From positions 175,564,386-175,628,385 of the forward strand of contig JBAIZL010000005.1 of the NCBI GenBank assembly GCA_036971475.1: a stretch of 64,000 bases of DNA, written 5' to 3'. A program made the position numbers and the translations under genes. Shown here piece by piece: positions 51,178 to 62,261 of the stretch; the first letter of the stretch is position 1, and every line of letters begins with the position of its first letter. The stretch comes from Prosapia bicincta (Eukaryota; Arthropoda; Insecta; Hemiptera; Cercopidae). The notes under the pieces are model-generated. The model was not told the DNA's origin, ran no database searches, and saw nothing but the letters and a program-made list of their open reading frames with translations.

Positions 51178-53098
51178 GTAGTTAATAAATGCTTTAATAA
51201 AATCTAGTATTTGTAATTATAATAAATGTATGTAGTTAATAGGTGCTTCAATAAAATATAGTAATTGTAATTATAATAAAATTATGTAGTTAATAATTGC
51301 TTAATTAAAATCTAGTAGTTGTAATTATAATAAAAGAATGTAGTTAATAGATGCTTTAATTAATTCTAGTAGTTGTAATTATAATAAACGTGTGTAGTTA
51401 ATAGATGCTTTAATAAAATCTAGTAGTTGTAATAATAATAAAAGAATGTATTTAATAGATGCTTTAATAAAATCTGCTAGTTGTAATTATAATAAAAGAA
51501 TGTAGTTAATAAATGCTTTAATAAAATCTAGTAGTTGTAATAATAATAAAAGAATGTAGTTAATAGATGCTTTAATTAATTCTAGTAGTTGTAATTATAA
51601 TAAACGTGTGTAGTTAATAGATGCTTTAATAAAATCTAGTAGTTGTAATAATAATAAAAGAATGTATTTAATAGATGCTTTAATAAAATCTGCTAGTTGT
51701 AATTATAATAAAAGAATGTAGTTAATAAATGCTTTAATAAAATCTAGTAGTTGTAATAATAATAAAAGAATGTATTTAATAGATGCTTTAATAAAATCTG
51801 CTAGTTGTAATTATAATAAAAGAATGTATTTAATAGATGCTTTAATAAAATCTGCTAGTTGTAATTATAATAAAAGAATGTAGTTAATAAATGCTTTAAT
51901 AAAATCTAGTAGTTGTAATTATAATAAACGTATGTAGTTAATAGAGGCTTTAATTAAATCTAGTAGTTGTAATTATAATAAAAGAATGTAGTTAATAAAT
52001 GATTTATTAAAGTCTAGTAGTTGTAATTATAATAAAAGAATGTAGTTAATAAATGCTTTATTAAAGTCTAGTAGTTGTAATTATAATAAAATAATGTAGT
52101 TGATAAATACTTTTTTAAAATTCTAGTAGTTGTAATTATAATAAAAGAATGTAGTTAATAGATGCTTTAATAAAATCTAGTAGTTGTAATAATAATAAAA
52201 GAATGTATTTAATAGATGCTTTAATAAAATCTGCTAGTTGTAATTATAATAAAAGAATGTAGTTAATAAATGCTTTAATAAAATCTAGTAGTTGTAATTA
52301 TAATAAACGTATGTAGTTAATAGAGGCTTTAATTAAATCTAGTAGTTGTAATTATAATAAAAGAATGTAGTTAATAAATGCTTTATTAAAGTCTAGTAGT
52401 TGTAATTATAATAAAAGAATGTAGTTAATAAATGCTTTATTAAAGTCTAGTAGTTGTAATTATAATAAAAGAATGTAGTTAATAGATGCTTTAATAAAAT
52501 CTAGTAGTTGTAATAATAATAAAAGAATGTATTTAATAGATGCTTTAATAAAATCTGCTAGTTGTAATTATAATAAAAGAATGTAGTTAATAAATGCTTT
52601 AATAAAATCTAGTAGTTGTAATTATAATAAACGTATGTAGTTAATAGAGGCTTTAATTAAATCTAGTAGTTGTAATTATAATAAAAGAATGTAGTTAATA
52701 AATGCTTTATTAAAGTCTAGTAGTTGTAATTATAATAAAATAATGTAGTTGATAAATACTTTTTTTAAATTCTAGTAGTTGTAATTATAATAAAAGAATG
52801 TAGTTAATAGATGCTTTAATAAAATCTAGTAGTTGTAATAATAATAAAAGAATGTATTTAATAGATGCTTTAATAAAATCTGCTAGTTGTAATTATAATA
52901 AAAGAATGTAGTTAATAAATGCTTTAATAAAATCTAGTAGTTGTAATTATAATAAACGTATGTAGTTAATAGAGGCTTTAATTAAATCTAGTAGTTGTAA
53001 TTATAATAAAAGAATGTAGTTAATAGATGATTTAATAAAATCTAGTAGTTGTAATTATAATGAAAGAATAGTTAATAGATGCTTTTATAAAATCTAGG
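51178..53098. repeat. 54-bp minisatellite, about 35 units, with a six-unit higher-order repeat
   Basis: The unit is TAGTTAATAGATGCTTTAAT, AAAATCTAGTAGTTGTAATT, ATAATAAAAGAATG. Variants alternate in a fixed order. The marker AAACGTATG followed by an AATAGAGGC unit recurs with spacings of 379, 324 and 325 bp (CG at 51929, 52308, 52632, 52957), that is six or seven units, so multi-unit blocks were copied as a whole. Confidence 0.95.
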
Positions 53099-53222
53099 AG
53101 GAGTATGCCCGCTATCCGAAGAGAAGAGTCTACCCGCTACCCAGAGAGAGGAGTCTACCCGCCACCCGGAGAGAGGAGTCTGCCTGCTACCCGGAGAGAG
53201 GAGTTTACTCGATACCCGGATT
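53099..53222. repeat. 25-bp GC-rich minisatellite, five units
   Basis: Five copies of GAGTCTACCCGCTACCCGGA plus GAGAG abut the 54-bp array directly. Unlike the neighbouring AT-rich unit this one is about 60% GC. Confidence 0.9.
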
Positions 53223-54830
53223 TTAATAGTATCTTATTTGAAGTGACTAAATATTACTTAAGAATTTACTTATTGGCTACTTAACAAGTTAGTAAATTAT
53301 ACTTTTAGGCGTATAACCTTATATAGACCATAAAATATAAACATTTTTATATAGTGTAGTTTCCCCATCATAAACAAAAACTTCAATCTCTCATCCCCAA
53401 ACCAAAATATAAATTTACCAAATATACATTTGGATTTAAAAATATCGAATTTTATTACTTCCTATTAAAAGAAGATATTTTGTTTTAAATAGTCCTTTAA
53501 GAAATTTGAAAAGTAATTAATATTTGTTATTATTTTTGGAATAAAAAACGATACATATGTTTTAGGTTTTGTTTCAGTTGTTAAAGTAGGCGTTATAAAA
53601 AGAAAGAACAAATGGTTGAGATTTTGCTGAGGGTCTCTCATTAAGCTGTTTTATAGGGAAGCAGCACGCTGGGTCATTTCCAAGTATTTGTTGACAGGTC
53701 TTTGTAAACAATGGGACTGAGGCCACACTGAACGTCGTTCAAGTTGCGAGAATTTGGACTGTTCATCTGAACTCGCGAATGACGTAAAATATCTTTAACT
53801 GATTGGTAAAGATGCTATACGATTACGGGTGTGAACGGGACAGTTTTATTTATTTGATCACTCATTGAAATCATTTAAAATAATCGATGAAATATAGTAT
53901 ACAAACTTTGCTTTAGGTCAATTTGTTTTGTTTTAGCTCCTATTAGGCCTCTACCCGTTTAAAAGTTTGAAAAATAAAAACTTGTGTGCTTGCACGCACG
54001 CGTAAGTGTATTATTGTTTTAAACATTTTTAAAATTGTATTCAGTGTGTCAGTAACATTGAGGTAAAAGTAACCAGTATGCCAGTTGAAAATAAACCTTA
54101 GGAAAATGGTTAAAGACCAAGAAAGTTCTCCAAGAAACGCAATAAATTATAAACACGTTAAAAATTTTTTTTAATTAACTGAACATTGAATAATATACAA
54201 AATTTGAGGTATGGGAATATGTGACACTTGCCTATAGTAGCACTTACTTTTTGTTTAATGAGGATGGAAGATACATTTCGGAAAATGTACTCCATTATAA
54301 ATTCAGACCGTAACTCCTCTTGACACGCCCGTTCTCGTTAAACAAAAACAGTAATTGGTTCTATATAAGTTTGCTTTATATTAATATACGTCCAAGTTTA
54401 TAGGTCCTAAGTGTCCAAACTAGTAGCTAAAGTTAAAGATAAAAACAAGTAGATAAACTGAAAGCCTTTACGACATCATGGACCGACAAATTTTGTAAGG
54501 AATGATAACCGATTTATGTAGTCTGTGTATATTAATATCAAAAGTGCAAAATAAAGTATATATTTAAACTAGGCAAATTTATCCGTGTACCAAACTTTAA
54601 ATTTCAAGAGGATTTGAAGTCCTCAAACATTTTTGTAATTACATTATTTTTTTATACAAATAATCTATTAGGAATGTAAAATGGAATTTTTATTAGAAAA
54701 TATATCTTGACTAAAAAATACACGCTAAGTTTAAATGATGTTAATTGTTTTAAGAGTTTTATTAATAAAATTTTTTCACTATTATTTTGCACTGCTTTAA
54801 TAATATATAAATTTAGTCAAAAGACTTTTC
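53223..54830. other. Intron 1 sequence next to exon 1, unassigned
   Basis: No repeats or coding signal seen. Part of the 5' end of the large intron, where regulatory elements are common, but no motif can be named. Confidence 0.4.
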
Positions 54831-54838
54831 ATTCCTAC

Positions 54839-55094
54839 CTTTAATAGGTAAAATATTTCTCACAGTGTTGGCAACAGTTGCTTCGGACCCCTTTTTTGTG
54901 AACTTTTGGTACAGTTCTACCATGTGTTTGGGAGGTGCAATCAATTGCCTGGGCACGTTGTCCGGTGGTGTAATATGCAACATCTCGATAAACACGTCCC
55001 TGACTGCCGCTTCCCTGAATGTCGATTCGTCAGAAGCGAACGCATGTCGTGCCGTCACCCACAATAACACAGTCAACACAGTTTTGGAAATCAT
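54839..55094 (-). CDS. TGF-beta/BMP-family ligand (BMP3/GDF10-like), exon 1: signal peptide and N-terminal propeptide
   Basis: This is the first coding exon of a secreted growth factor precursor. The start codon is preceded by AAATTAAA. Residues 1-20 form a signal peptide (MISKTVLTVLLWVTARHAFA). There follow EMLHITPPDN, PPKHMVELYQKF (55-65) and ANTVRN (75-80), all typical of the BMP propeptide's N-terminal helix region, where family members read PP.(Y/H)M..LY and NTVR. The exon ends after 85 codons plus one base at a donor, AAAG before GTAGGAAT (intron from 54838). The one-base overhang fits exon 2 at 13929, restoring a Glu codon and open frame. The antisense frame 54865-55104 is a shadow. 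The family is certain on motifs; the BMP3 subgroup rests on gene layout and one short match. Confidence 0.85.
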
Positions 55095-55348
55095 TTTAAT
55101 TTAGTTTAAAATTTCCGGAACACTTTTAAAATAGGCCTAATAATTTTCAACATGATTTCATTTTAATGTTTAGCAATAAGTGTCTGTACAAAGTATTTAC
55201 TAACACGCACTTCAGTTACGGACTTTAAGCTCTCCACGGCGCTCGAAGACTAATCACGCTGAGACGGCAGAATCTACTGACAATCTCGAGCCGAGGGTGT
55301 TTTTGTACAAGATGCGCGCGCACTCTCATTGGATAAAAATCAACCAAT
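55095..55348 (-). promoter_or_regulatory. Candidate core promoter and 5' UTR of the BMP-like gene
   Basis: On the minus strand TCAGT (55280-55276), the arthropod initiator, lies 184 bases before the start codon, with its A at 55278 as +1. AGTCTT (55251-55246), at +28 to +33, matches the downstream promoter element RGWYVT in five of six positions. No TATA box is seen at -30, as usual for Inr-DPE promoters. Two opposed CCAAT boxes lie upstream (ATTGG at 55328-55332 and CCAAT at 55344-55348 on the plus strand). The region from about 55220 to 55325 is GC-rich for this locus. The 5' UTR holds two short upstream ORFs, of four and fifteen codons, the second ending before the main start. Promoter function is inferred. 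Confidence 0.55.
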
Positions 55349-56885
55349 CAGGGAAACTCTGGTTACCTATTGTCCTGCCGTTACTCTCTTGAACTCTCAT
55401 AATTTTTTTAATTTCTCTACATTGTTGCGTTGGCAATGCACACAAAGAACACGCACCACAAAGTTTCGTTTATCGCTTTCTATTAATACTAACCTCTTTG
55501 TATGCTTATCTATTTAATTAGTCATATATTTCACTTCATTATTGAGAAATGACGTAATTTATACAAGTATGTGGACCTATATCGATATCTTTCGTTTCCC
55601 AATCGATTACCTCGGTTAGTTGTTACACAATGCGGTTCCTTATTGATTATATTATTAAAGGTAAGATTTGAATTATTTTATAACGCTTAGTAAAATACCA
55701 AAATCTTGTGTGAAATTTATGAATATTACAACATCTGAATGTTAAAATTTTCTTTTGAACTGGTATCATAGTTAGAAATTAATGCCTTCTGGAGGAAGTG
55801 TAACGGGGGTGGGGTGGGGAGGGTTTGACATTCGTATGGGGTGGAAGCTATTTTATACCAGGAAGACAAAGTTTAAAAATTTTAATGCCATTTTATTCTT
55901 TGAGGCTTTAAATTAGACACAAGTTGATTCAATGATTGATTTAAATTTGTTCTGATTTTAAATACATTTTAAAATATAAAGATTGCAAGTATTGAATTAG
56001 GATTGAATTCAGGTACATTTAATAGGTGGAATTTATTTATGTAGTCAATTCTTGTTTAAAGTAAACATATCAAAGTATTAGAAGTAAATTATAAATTTCT
56101 ATTTTTACAAGTTACAATTATACAAGGAAATATTTAGTATACTTCTTTAAACGCTGGTTTAAAACTCAATTGTTACAGCGATTCTCTCCTCATGGATATA
56201 GACTAACTCTGCCTAATGCATTTGAATGCTCTTCAGTCATTAGAAGTTTTAATTGTCAAGTATGCAGCCTTAAACAGATGAAGTGTGGCACACTGAAGTA
56301 TTTTACAGATAGCGTTTAAGCTTGTTTAGTAATCACTCGAAAACTCTTTGAAGTTGTATTATTTTTATTTTCCTCTGATCGTATAAAATTTATATAACAT
56401 TTATTACAAAACAGATTAATTTAAAGTAATTTTAGGCAATAAGAGATTGAAAAGACACTTTATAATCTTTCCAGGGCAAGATTAATCCCTAAAACCCCAT
56501 TGCTTCGACCCAGTTGACAATACATGTGGCAACTTTCAAAACTAACTGACAGGACCCAAAACAATTTTTATTTTACAGCTGAAGAATTCATTCGCGATAT
56601 CCAAAAAAAGTCTTAGCATATACTATATAGTTCTTTATTTTAGAAACAAATTATTCGATTTATCAATAATTCATATTTTTTGCCTAAAAACAAATTTAGG
56701 TTTGTATAAGATGTTTTAGCATTCCTTGATTTAAGACACAAAATAATATTTCGCTGACATTAGCCTCAGGTTTAATATATCTCTGAGTAATTTCAAAATA
56801 TATTACTAATCCATATACTTAACAAAATCAAATTAAATTAATATCACTCAATTTTTTATTAAATAATAACAAACACTAACTCACA
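55349..56885. other. Unassigned 5' flank of the BMP-like gene
   Basis: No gene or repeat recognised. A G-rich string (GGGGGTGGGGTGGGGAGGG) lies near 55805, with several G runs close enough for a G-quadruplex. Confidence 0.4.
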
Positions 56886-56980
56886 AAATTTATTTCCCCA
56901 TGTTTCAATGACAAAGTCATCTTCATAAGGGAGTGTAATGACTCTCATTGAAACGTATTATGAGGAGCTAAATTATTAAT
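56886..56980. repeat. Small palindrome with hammerhead-like arms
   Basis: Plus strand: AATGACTCTCATTGAAACG then TATTATGAGGAGCTAAATTA. Minus strand: ATGAAGATGACTTTGTCATT then GAAACATGGGGAAATAAA. The minus arm shares its GAAGATGA...TTTGTCATTGAAAC string with the motif after PLE remnant 1, so the palindrome derives from PLE-type ends facing each other. Confidence 0.6.
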
Positions 56981-57461
56981 TGGGACTCTTATTACAATAT
57001 TATAATTTATTTACTTTCTTTATCACAAGATATTTTCAGACTTTAGCTAAAAACAATTTTTTCAATCTCACCTTTACTATGACCTTTTATTTTTGGAAAG
57101 TATATGTTTAACTTAAAACGTCCAATCACTTTTTATCCCATACAACTACTTTATTAGGTTAAAAGACACAAATTTTATATCAAATTATAAGACAGTAGGG
57201 CAATGCCGTTAAAAATTACTTTGAAAGTTCTTATTGTTATAAAGACGCCGAACAAAAGTGTAAATTTATAGAAATATCTATTCTCAATTAATTAAATTGT
57301 ACTATCTAAAGTAAAAAAAACTTTATTTTTTTCAGATTTAAAAATATGGCTTTAAATTATGACCCACATTATTAATAATATTATTAAACCCATTATTAAC
57401 AGCCTTGATCCAGTATCCTAACTGAAGCCAGAGTTAGAGAAGACAGGCTGTGCAATAACCA

Positions 57462-57745
57462 CAGGGGTCTCCAAACAGCTTTCTTCTCCGGCCCACATTG
57501 TCATAAAAGTAAATATATAGCTCAAATAGAAAACAGTTACTCATATCAATACTTTATAAAGGCAAGAATAATATAACAGCTGATTTACGTAATTCCAATG
57601 TTAAAATACTAAAAAGAAAGAATATAATCTTGTGCAAAGGCTTTCTTGAATATGTTTTACTGAATCAAACAACACTAAGTAGAAAATATTTTTATTAAAA
57701 TGAAAAGAAATAACGCTATTTTAACTCATAACAGTTTTACATCTT
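57462..57745. mobile_element. hAT-type terminal repeat and attached noncoding sequence
   Basis: CAGGGGTCTCCAAACAGC at 57462 followed by CCGGCCCACATTG is the classic start of a Charlie-type hAT element. The following 57504-57745 recurs, diverged, at 58808-59040 (shared strings AATATATAG.TCAAATAGAA and GAATCAAACAACACTAA). No second terminal repeat with matching target duplication was found, so the boundaries are open. Confidence 0.5.
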
Positions 57746-58454
57746 CAAGTATTGGAGAATTTTTAATGTGCTCCGGTGAATCTTAATTCAATAATCTCGA
57801 AAATAATAATTTATTTCTTCTTACTTTCATAAATAGGCCTACATAAGTAAAAAAACATATATAAAATTGAAAATGTGATCCCATTTGTATTTATATAATA
57901 AACACAATAATGTAAGTACATTTGTTTATATTAAAGATTAAAATTTTTATACGTAAACTTAGTCAAAATTATAATTCAATATAATCCGTAATTGTTTCTC
58001 TATAAGTACTGCTTTATCTTACGCTTTATAGCAAAAGATGCTTTCAGAAAGTTTTCTGACTTGCCCTTAAATATCATTAATAATATACAAACCAATATAA
58101 TTAATCTTGTAGTAGTTTATTACAACTAATTAATAGTATTTTTCTTGCCTAGAGATTGTAAAAATCCGTTTTTAAGGCTGTCAAGCATCTATATAATGTT
58201 TTGTATAATTTCTTCTACAGTCTCAAAACTGTTACTATTCACAACACAAGAACTGGCAAGAAAGGAACATTTATTGTTTTGGTCAAATCTAGATGAGTAA
58301 AATCAGCTTCTATCACCGGAAATGATTCCAGATATAAAAATAGGGTAATTTTTAGAGCTTTTATGAGTATTTATTGTGCAGATAGATAAGCCATTGTTCT
58401 GTTCCAAAAGATCATGTATAAAATTGTCTACAACCTTATACGTAACTTATATAT

Positions 58455-58690
58455 TTGAGTGAATTTTTCTTTCTTTCCTAACATTACAATGTTTTCATCT
58501 GTTGACTCTTTTCGGAATGACTCCATGTTTAAAACTTTCGAGAGTACGATTTAAATTTTGAAAATGGACTCATTCCGAAACTTGTCAACAGAGGAAAATA
58601 TTATAATGTAAGATATGGCAGAAAAATATACTGAAATATATAGAAATATTCCTAACAGAAATGAAGATAAGTGTATTAAGAATTTCACCC
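58455..58690. repeat. Foldback element family 1, copy C
   Basis: Left arm 58470-58540 (CCTAACATTACAATGTTTTC ... GGAATGACTCCATG) and right arm 58548-58615 (AAAATGGACTCATTCCGAAA ... GAGGAAAATATTATAATG). The outer right part encodes YTEIYRNIPNRNEDKCIKN on the plus strand, as in copies A and B. Confidence 0.75.
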
Positions 58691-58807
58691 TATACGTAGC
58701 CTACATAGAGATTACCTTAAAATGTTTTGACACTACCCTTTTTTATATGCCAATTCTTCAACATAACTTCTGGTTGTTGACCAAGGTCTTTGTGATGTAT
58801 ACATAGT

Positions 58808-59040
58808 AAGTATAAATATATAGTTCAAATAGAAAACATTTACTTATATCAAAACTTTATAAAGAAAAGAACTTTACAGCAGCTCATCTACATAATTCAA
58901 ATGTTTGTATACTCAAAAGTAAGCAAACATCCGACGCAAAGGCCTCCTTGATTATGTTTTTGCTGAATCAAACAACACTAAATAGAATGTTTTTATTAAG
59001 ATGGCAAGAATCACCAGTATTTTAACGCACAGTTTTCTTA
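58808..59040. repeat. Diverged second copy of the 57504-57745 repeat
   Basis: Direct-orientation copy of the sequence that follows the hAT-like end, lying about 1.3 kb away on the other side of foldback copy C. Similar throughout with many substitutions. Confidence 0.65.
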
Positions 59041-59390
59041 TGGCTTTTCAAAGTTTGATTTGTTTTTCTCGTAAAGTCATTTTGAATATATAGTGTCAGT
59101 CTATTAAAGTAATAGCCTAATAGTAATAATGATATTTAATTGAGGATAATAGAAACCAAACACAAAGAAATGGCCAGTATTTGACCTCAGGCCTTTAATA
59201 CTAATCTTTATCTTCAACCTATAATTGTGTTTTATGTTCTTTATTGATCTTAGACCTATAGCGTTTGATTTAAACTAATGTTGAACAAACCGGAAAATTA
59301 CAGTTGTTATTGAAACAAACTATTATAGTCTTAAATTTATACAGTAGCGTGGAACAAAATAATATTTTAACAAATATATAATTACACTTT

Positions 59391-59590
59391 TGCTATTACT
59401 TGCGACCAGACATTTTGTTAACTAAAAGTTGTTAAATTGTTAACTTACACTTGGAGGAAACGTTTTCGTCTTACGACTTCTTCAGCCTCCTAAGTCGTAA
59501 GACGAAAACGTTTCCTCCAAGTGTAAGTTAAATATTTAACATCTATTATATAACAAAACGTCTGGTCGCAAGTAATAACAAAAGTGTAAT
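59391..59590. repeat. 200-bp near-perfect palindrome with hammerhead-like core
   Basis: The arms run from ATTACACTTTTGCTATTACT (59391) to its inverse, ending GTAAT at 59590, with one arm carrying a few extra bases. The centre (59471-59500) holds ACGACTTCTTCAGCCTCCTA. It would form a very stable hairpin. See the hammerhead entry. Confidence 0.85.
59453..59490 (-). ncRNA. Hammerhead-like motif with intact CUGAAGA core
   Basis: Minus strand: GGAGG (59490-59486), CTGAAGA (59485-59479), a hairpin of GTC against GAC with loop GTAA, then GAAAACGTTT and CCTCC (59457-59453), which pairs exactly with GGAGG. This is the only copy with a core box fully matching CUGANGA, GAAA and a complementary stem I together. 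Stem III would be tiny. No GIY-YIG coding sequence is near. Confidence 0.45.
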
Positions 59591-60715
59591 AAGTAATTAA
59601 CAACCAGCTCGTCATGAACAGCAACAAGATTTCGAGAAATATATAATCTCTTTAATGACTAAATACTTTAAAGTTTTTATCATTTCGGGGACGAATGGAA
59701 CACCCCTGTGAATGTAGGGGCTGCCAACAATGTTGAATTTTAGTTATTATTTTAGTTTTCTTTTCTTTTGTTTGGCTGGATTGAAACTGTCGGAATAAGT
59801 AGATTGTGTTTGCCAAAAATGACTACACATAGTAAAATAATTTGTGCTGCAATTTCTCAGTATGAAATAACCGTGCAAAGTCGAGGTAATTGACCTGTAA
59901 TACAACGGATAAAAGCAATATACTCACAGTTTGCACTGAATACTGTTAACCCCTGACTGACATTTCACCTCCATGTCTCGTGACATTTAAGTAACCCGTA
60001 GGTTGATGTGTAGGAAATGAACGGAACACACTTTAACAGCTTTCATATTTAATTAATGATGTTGGAAAGCAATTGCAGATAATATAATTTATGCCAGTAT
60101 TCGATTATATTCTCTTCATAGAAATAGCAAAGCGTATGCATGAGTTTTTTCCTTTTATTGTCCAGGAATAACAATTGAAATAAATAAATAAACCTAATCA
60201 ATATTTTTAGAGAAAAGGGTTTCAAAATCTGAAAAACAAAATAAATAGTTTGTTAGTGTTTTAAAATCTGTTAAAAAAAATACTACGTTTTGAGAAGAAT
60301 TTTAGACCTATAGGGCCTACACATTATAAAAATAACCATTTAATTTATTATCTAAATTTGGTTGTATTGAAAATAATGCAACAAAGTTTTACTGGCTTTA
60401 ATCTTGTGTAATAGTAGAATTATTAACTACTCTGATAAAATCTGGATTTATACATAGGCTTTTCATCGTACCTACTTTCTAGATTTTGTTAGTTTAACGA
60501 TATTTTGTGTTTTGTACTTTTAAAGTTATCAGTCAGTATGACTATTGCCTTTTATGAAGTAGAGTTGGAAACGGTTGTGAGCAAAAATAGGATTAAGGTA
60601 GGGACATAATTCCTCCTGATAGATATTGAGTGGAGGATCGTATAGAAGTCATAAATAGGTATTATCCCGTTGCAACTTATTGTAAGAAGGATAAGGAGGG
60701 GTAGGTGCAGTTATC

Positions 60716-60766
<51 letters not shown>

Positions 60767-61483
60767 ACACTAAGGGCTTGTAGGAGCAAATGCTCCTATT
60801 CATATTGAGTGAATTTTAAAGTTATGTATATTAATTTTATTTATTAATTCAAATTAAATTTAATATTATTCAAGTTGTTCGTTACAAAATTTCCTTATAA
60901 CCTATATTTTTCGTAAATGCGTTTTTGTTTTGACTTTTTGACCAACCCTATTTTTAATATGAATCTTAAATCTATATTTATTGTACCTAGTGCAACATAA
61001 AGTTGACTATGTGTAAAAACAGCTCTGGTCAATTGGAACTTACTGAAAATTCAAGTCTTAAAGAAAATTGGTTCCTTTTCGTTTTAAATGGCATGTTAGG
61101 ATCAGTTGATACCAATTTAATTCTTGGTAAAAATATGATATTTTATTTTCCAGAACCAGTGAATATTTCTAACTTAATACACTTGTTAAACATGTGTAAT
61201 GTGATAAGACGTACTCCATTAACTAAACCTCATCCCAAGCTTATATTTCTAATTAACCTTTAATACAGTTAAAGTATTAATTCCCTTTAATACATTGCAA
61301 TGTAATTCTTATGACGATTTTGGGTATTTTAAGTTCCTCATACCCATATAAATGTTGTAAATTAAGAAAAACGTATATTTTTCATCAATCCTTCGTGTCA
61401 GTAAATACAATTTCAGCCACCTCCCAGCTCTTTACGACCTTTTAAGCCCCCACAATTTTTCTCTCAAAATTCGTTTACGAAAT
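59591..61483. other. Unassigned 5' flank with a (TA)n tract at 60720-60758
   Basis: A (TA)n microsatellite lies at 60720-60758. The plus frame 61003-61263 (86 codons) has no recognised domain. Nothing else is supported. Confidence 0.4.
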
Positions 61484-61520
61484 TATATATATAGATATAT
61501 ATATATAAATAAATAAATAA

Positions 61521-61582
<62 letters not shown>
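61484..61582. repeat. (TA)n / (TAAA)n microsatellite
   Basis: Interrupted TA units, then TAAA units, then TA to 61582, directly against a CAGTGGCGG string. Confidence 0.95.
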
Positions 61583-61585
<3 letters not shown>

Positions 61586-61615
61586 TGGCGGCTCGTAGGC
61601 AGGTGTGACGGTTGC
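61583..61615 (+). mobile_element. Possible hAT-type terminal repeat
   Basis: CAGTGGCGGCTCGTAGGC begins exactly where the TA tract stops. CAGTGGCGG starts are frequent among hAT elements. No inverted partner (CCGCCACTG) was found before 62260, so only one end is visible. Confidence 0.35.
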
Positions 61616-62260
61616 GCAAGTCCCAAACCAGAAATGAATAGACTAAAAATTAATTGACTTAATATGTATTGTTACGAGCGATTATTCATTATATAACATG
61701 GTTCATTATTATAAATATTAATAATAACGTCAGAGTCGAATGATTACTCGCTCAGTCAGAGACAGTATCGTTCGGCCTTGTCGCAGCGAAACCTGCAACA
61801 CCCAGTGACATCACTCCTCCGGAGAAAAAAACATTGGAAGATCCAGACAGACTAAAACAGTTAGGCAGCACCGTAAAGCTCCTTAAGGTTGCAGACGGGC
61901 TGCATCCTCGGGAGTGTTCGGTTACGATCGGCTCCGTTCAAAGAGTTGCATCTCCGCTCTGATCTGAGTTTGTTGAAATTCACAGTAAGGAATTGAGAGA
62001 TGGGATTGTTATTAACCCAGATATGCCTGAATTATTTTTTAAAAGATTTTTTCCTGAAATTGTTATTATCTCTTAAAAATAGGCCATAAAAGACATTTCA
62101 ACAGTTTTTTTCAAAAAAATGTCAATATGTTTTATAAAAAGAGGCGTCCTTTATGTAGGACACTAGGCACATGGGACTACAAGGGTTAGAAATTACAAAT
62201 CATAGTAATGGAAGAACAAACCTTATTTATTTATTTCAAATCTTACTATAAGTCAATTGC
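61616..62260. other. Unassigned sequence between the hAT-like end and piggyBac
   Basis: Includes a GC-richer patch at about 61780-61970 with no recognised coding signal. It may be the inside of the element that starts at 61583. Confidence 0.35.
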
Positions 62261-62261
62261 T

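Noticed and set aside
57462..59709. One hAT element running from CAGGGGTCTCC (57462) to ACCCCTG (59709)
   Set aside because: The 8-bp flanks (AATAACCA and TGAATGTA) do not match, so the two ends are not shown to belong together.
62180..62195. CAAGGGTTAG as a piggyBac terminal repeat
   Set aside because: It points the wrong way for the left end of the minus-strand transposase and lacks a TTAA flank.
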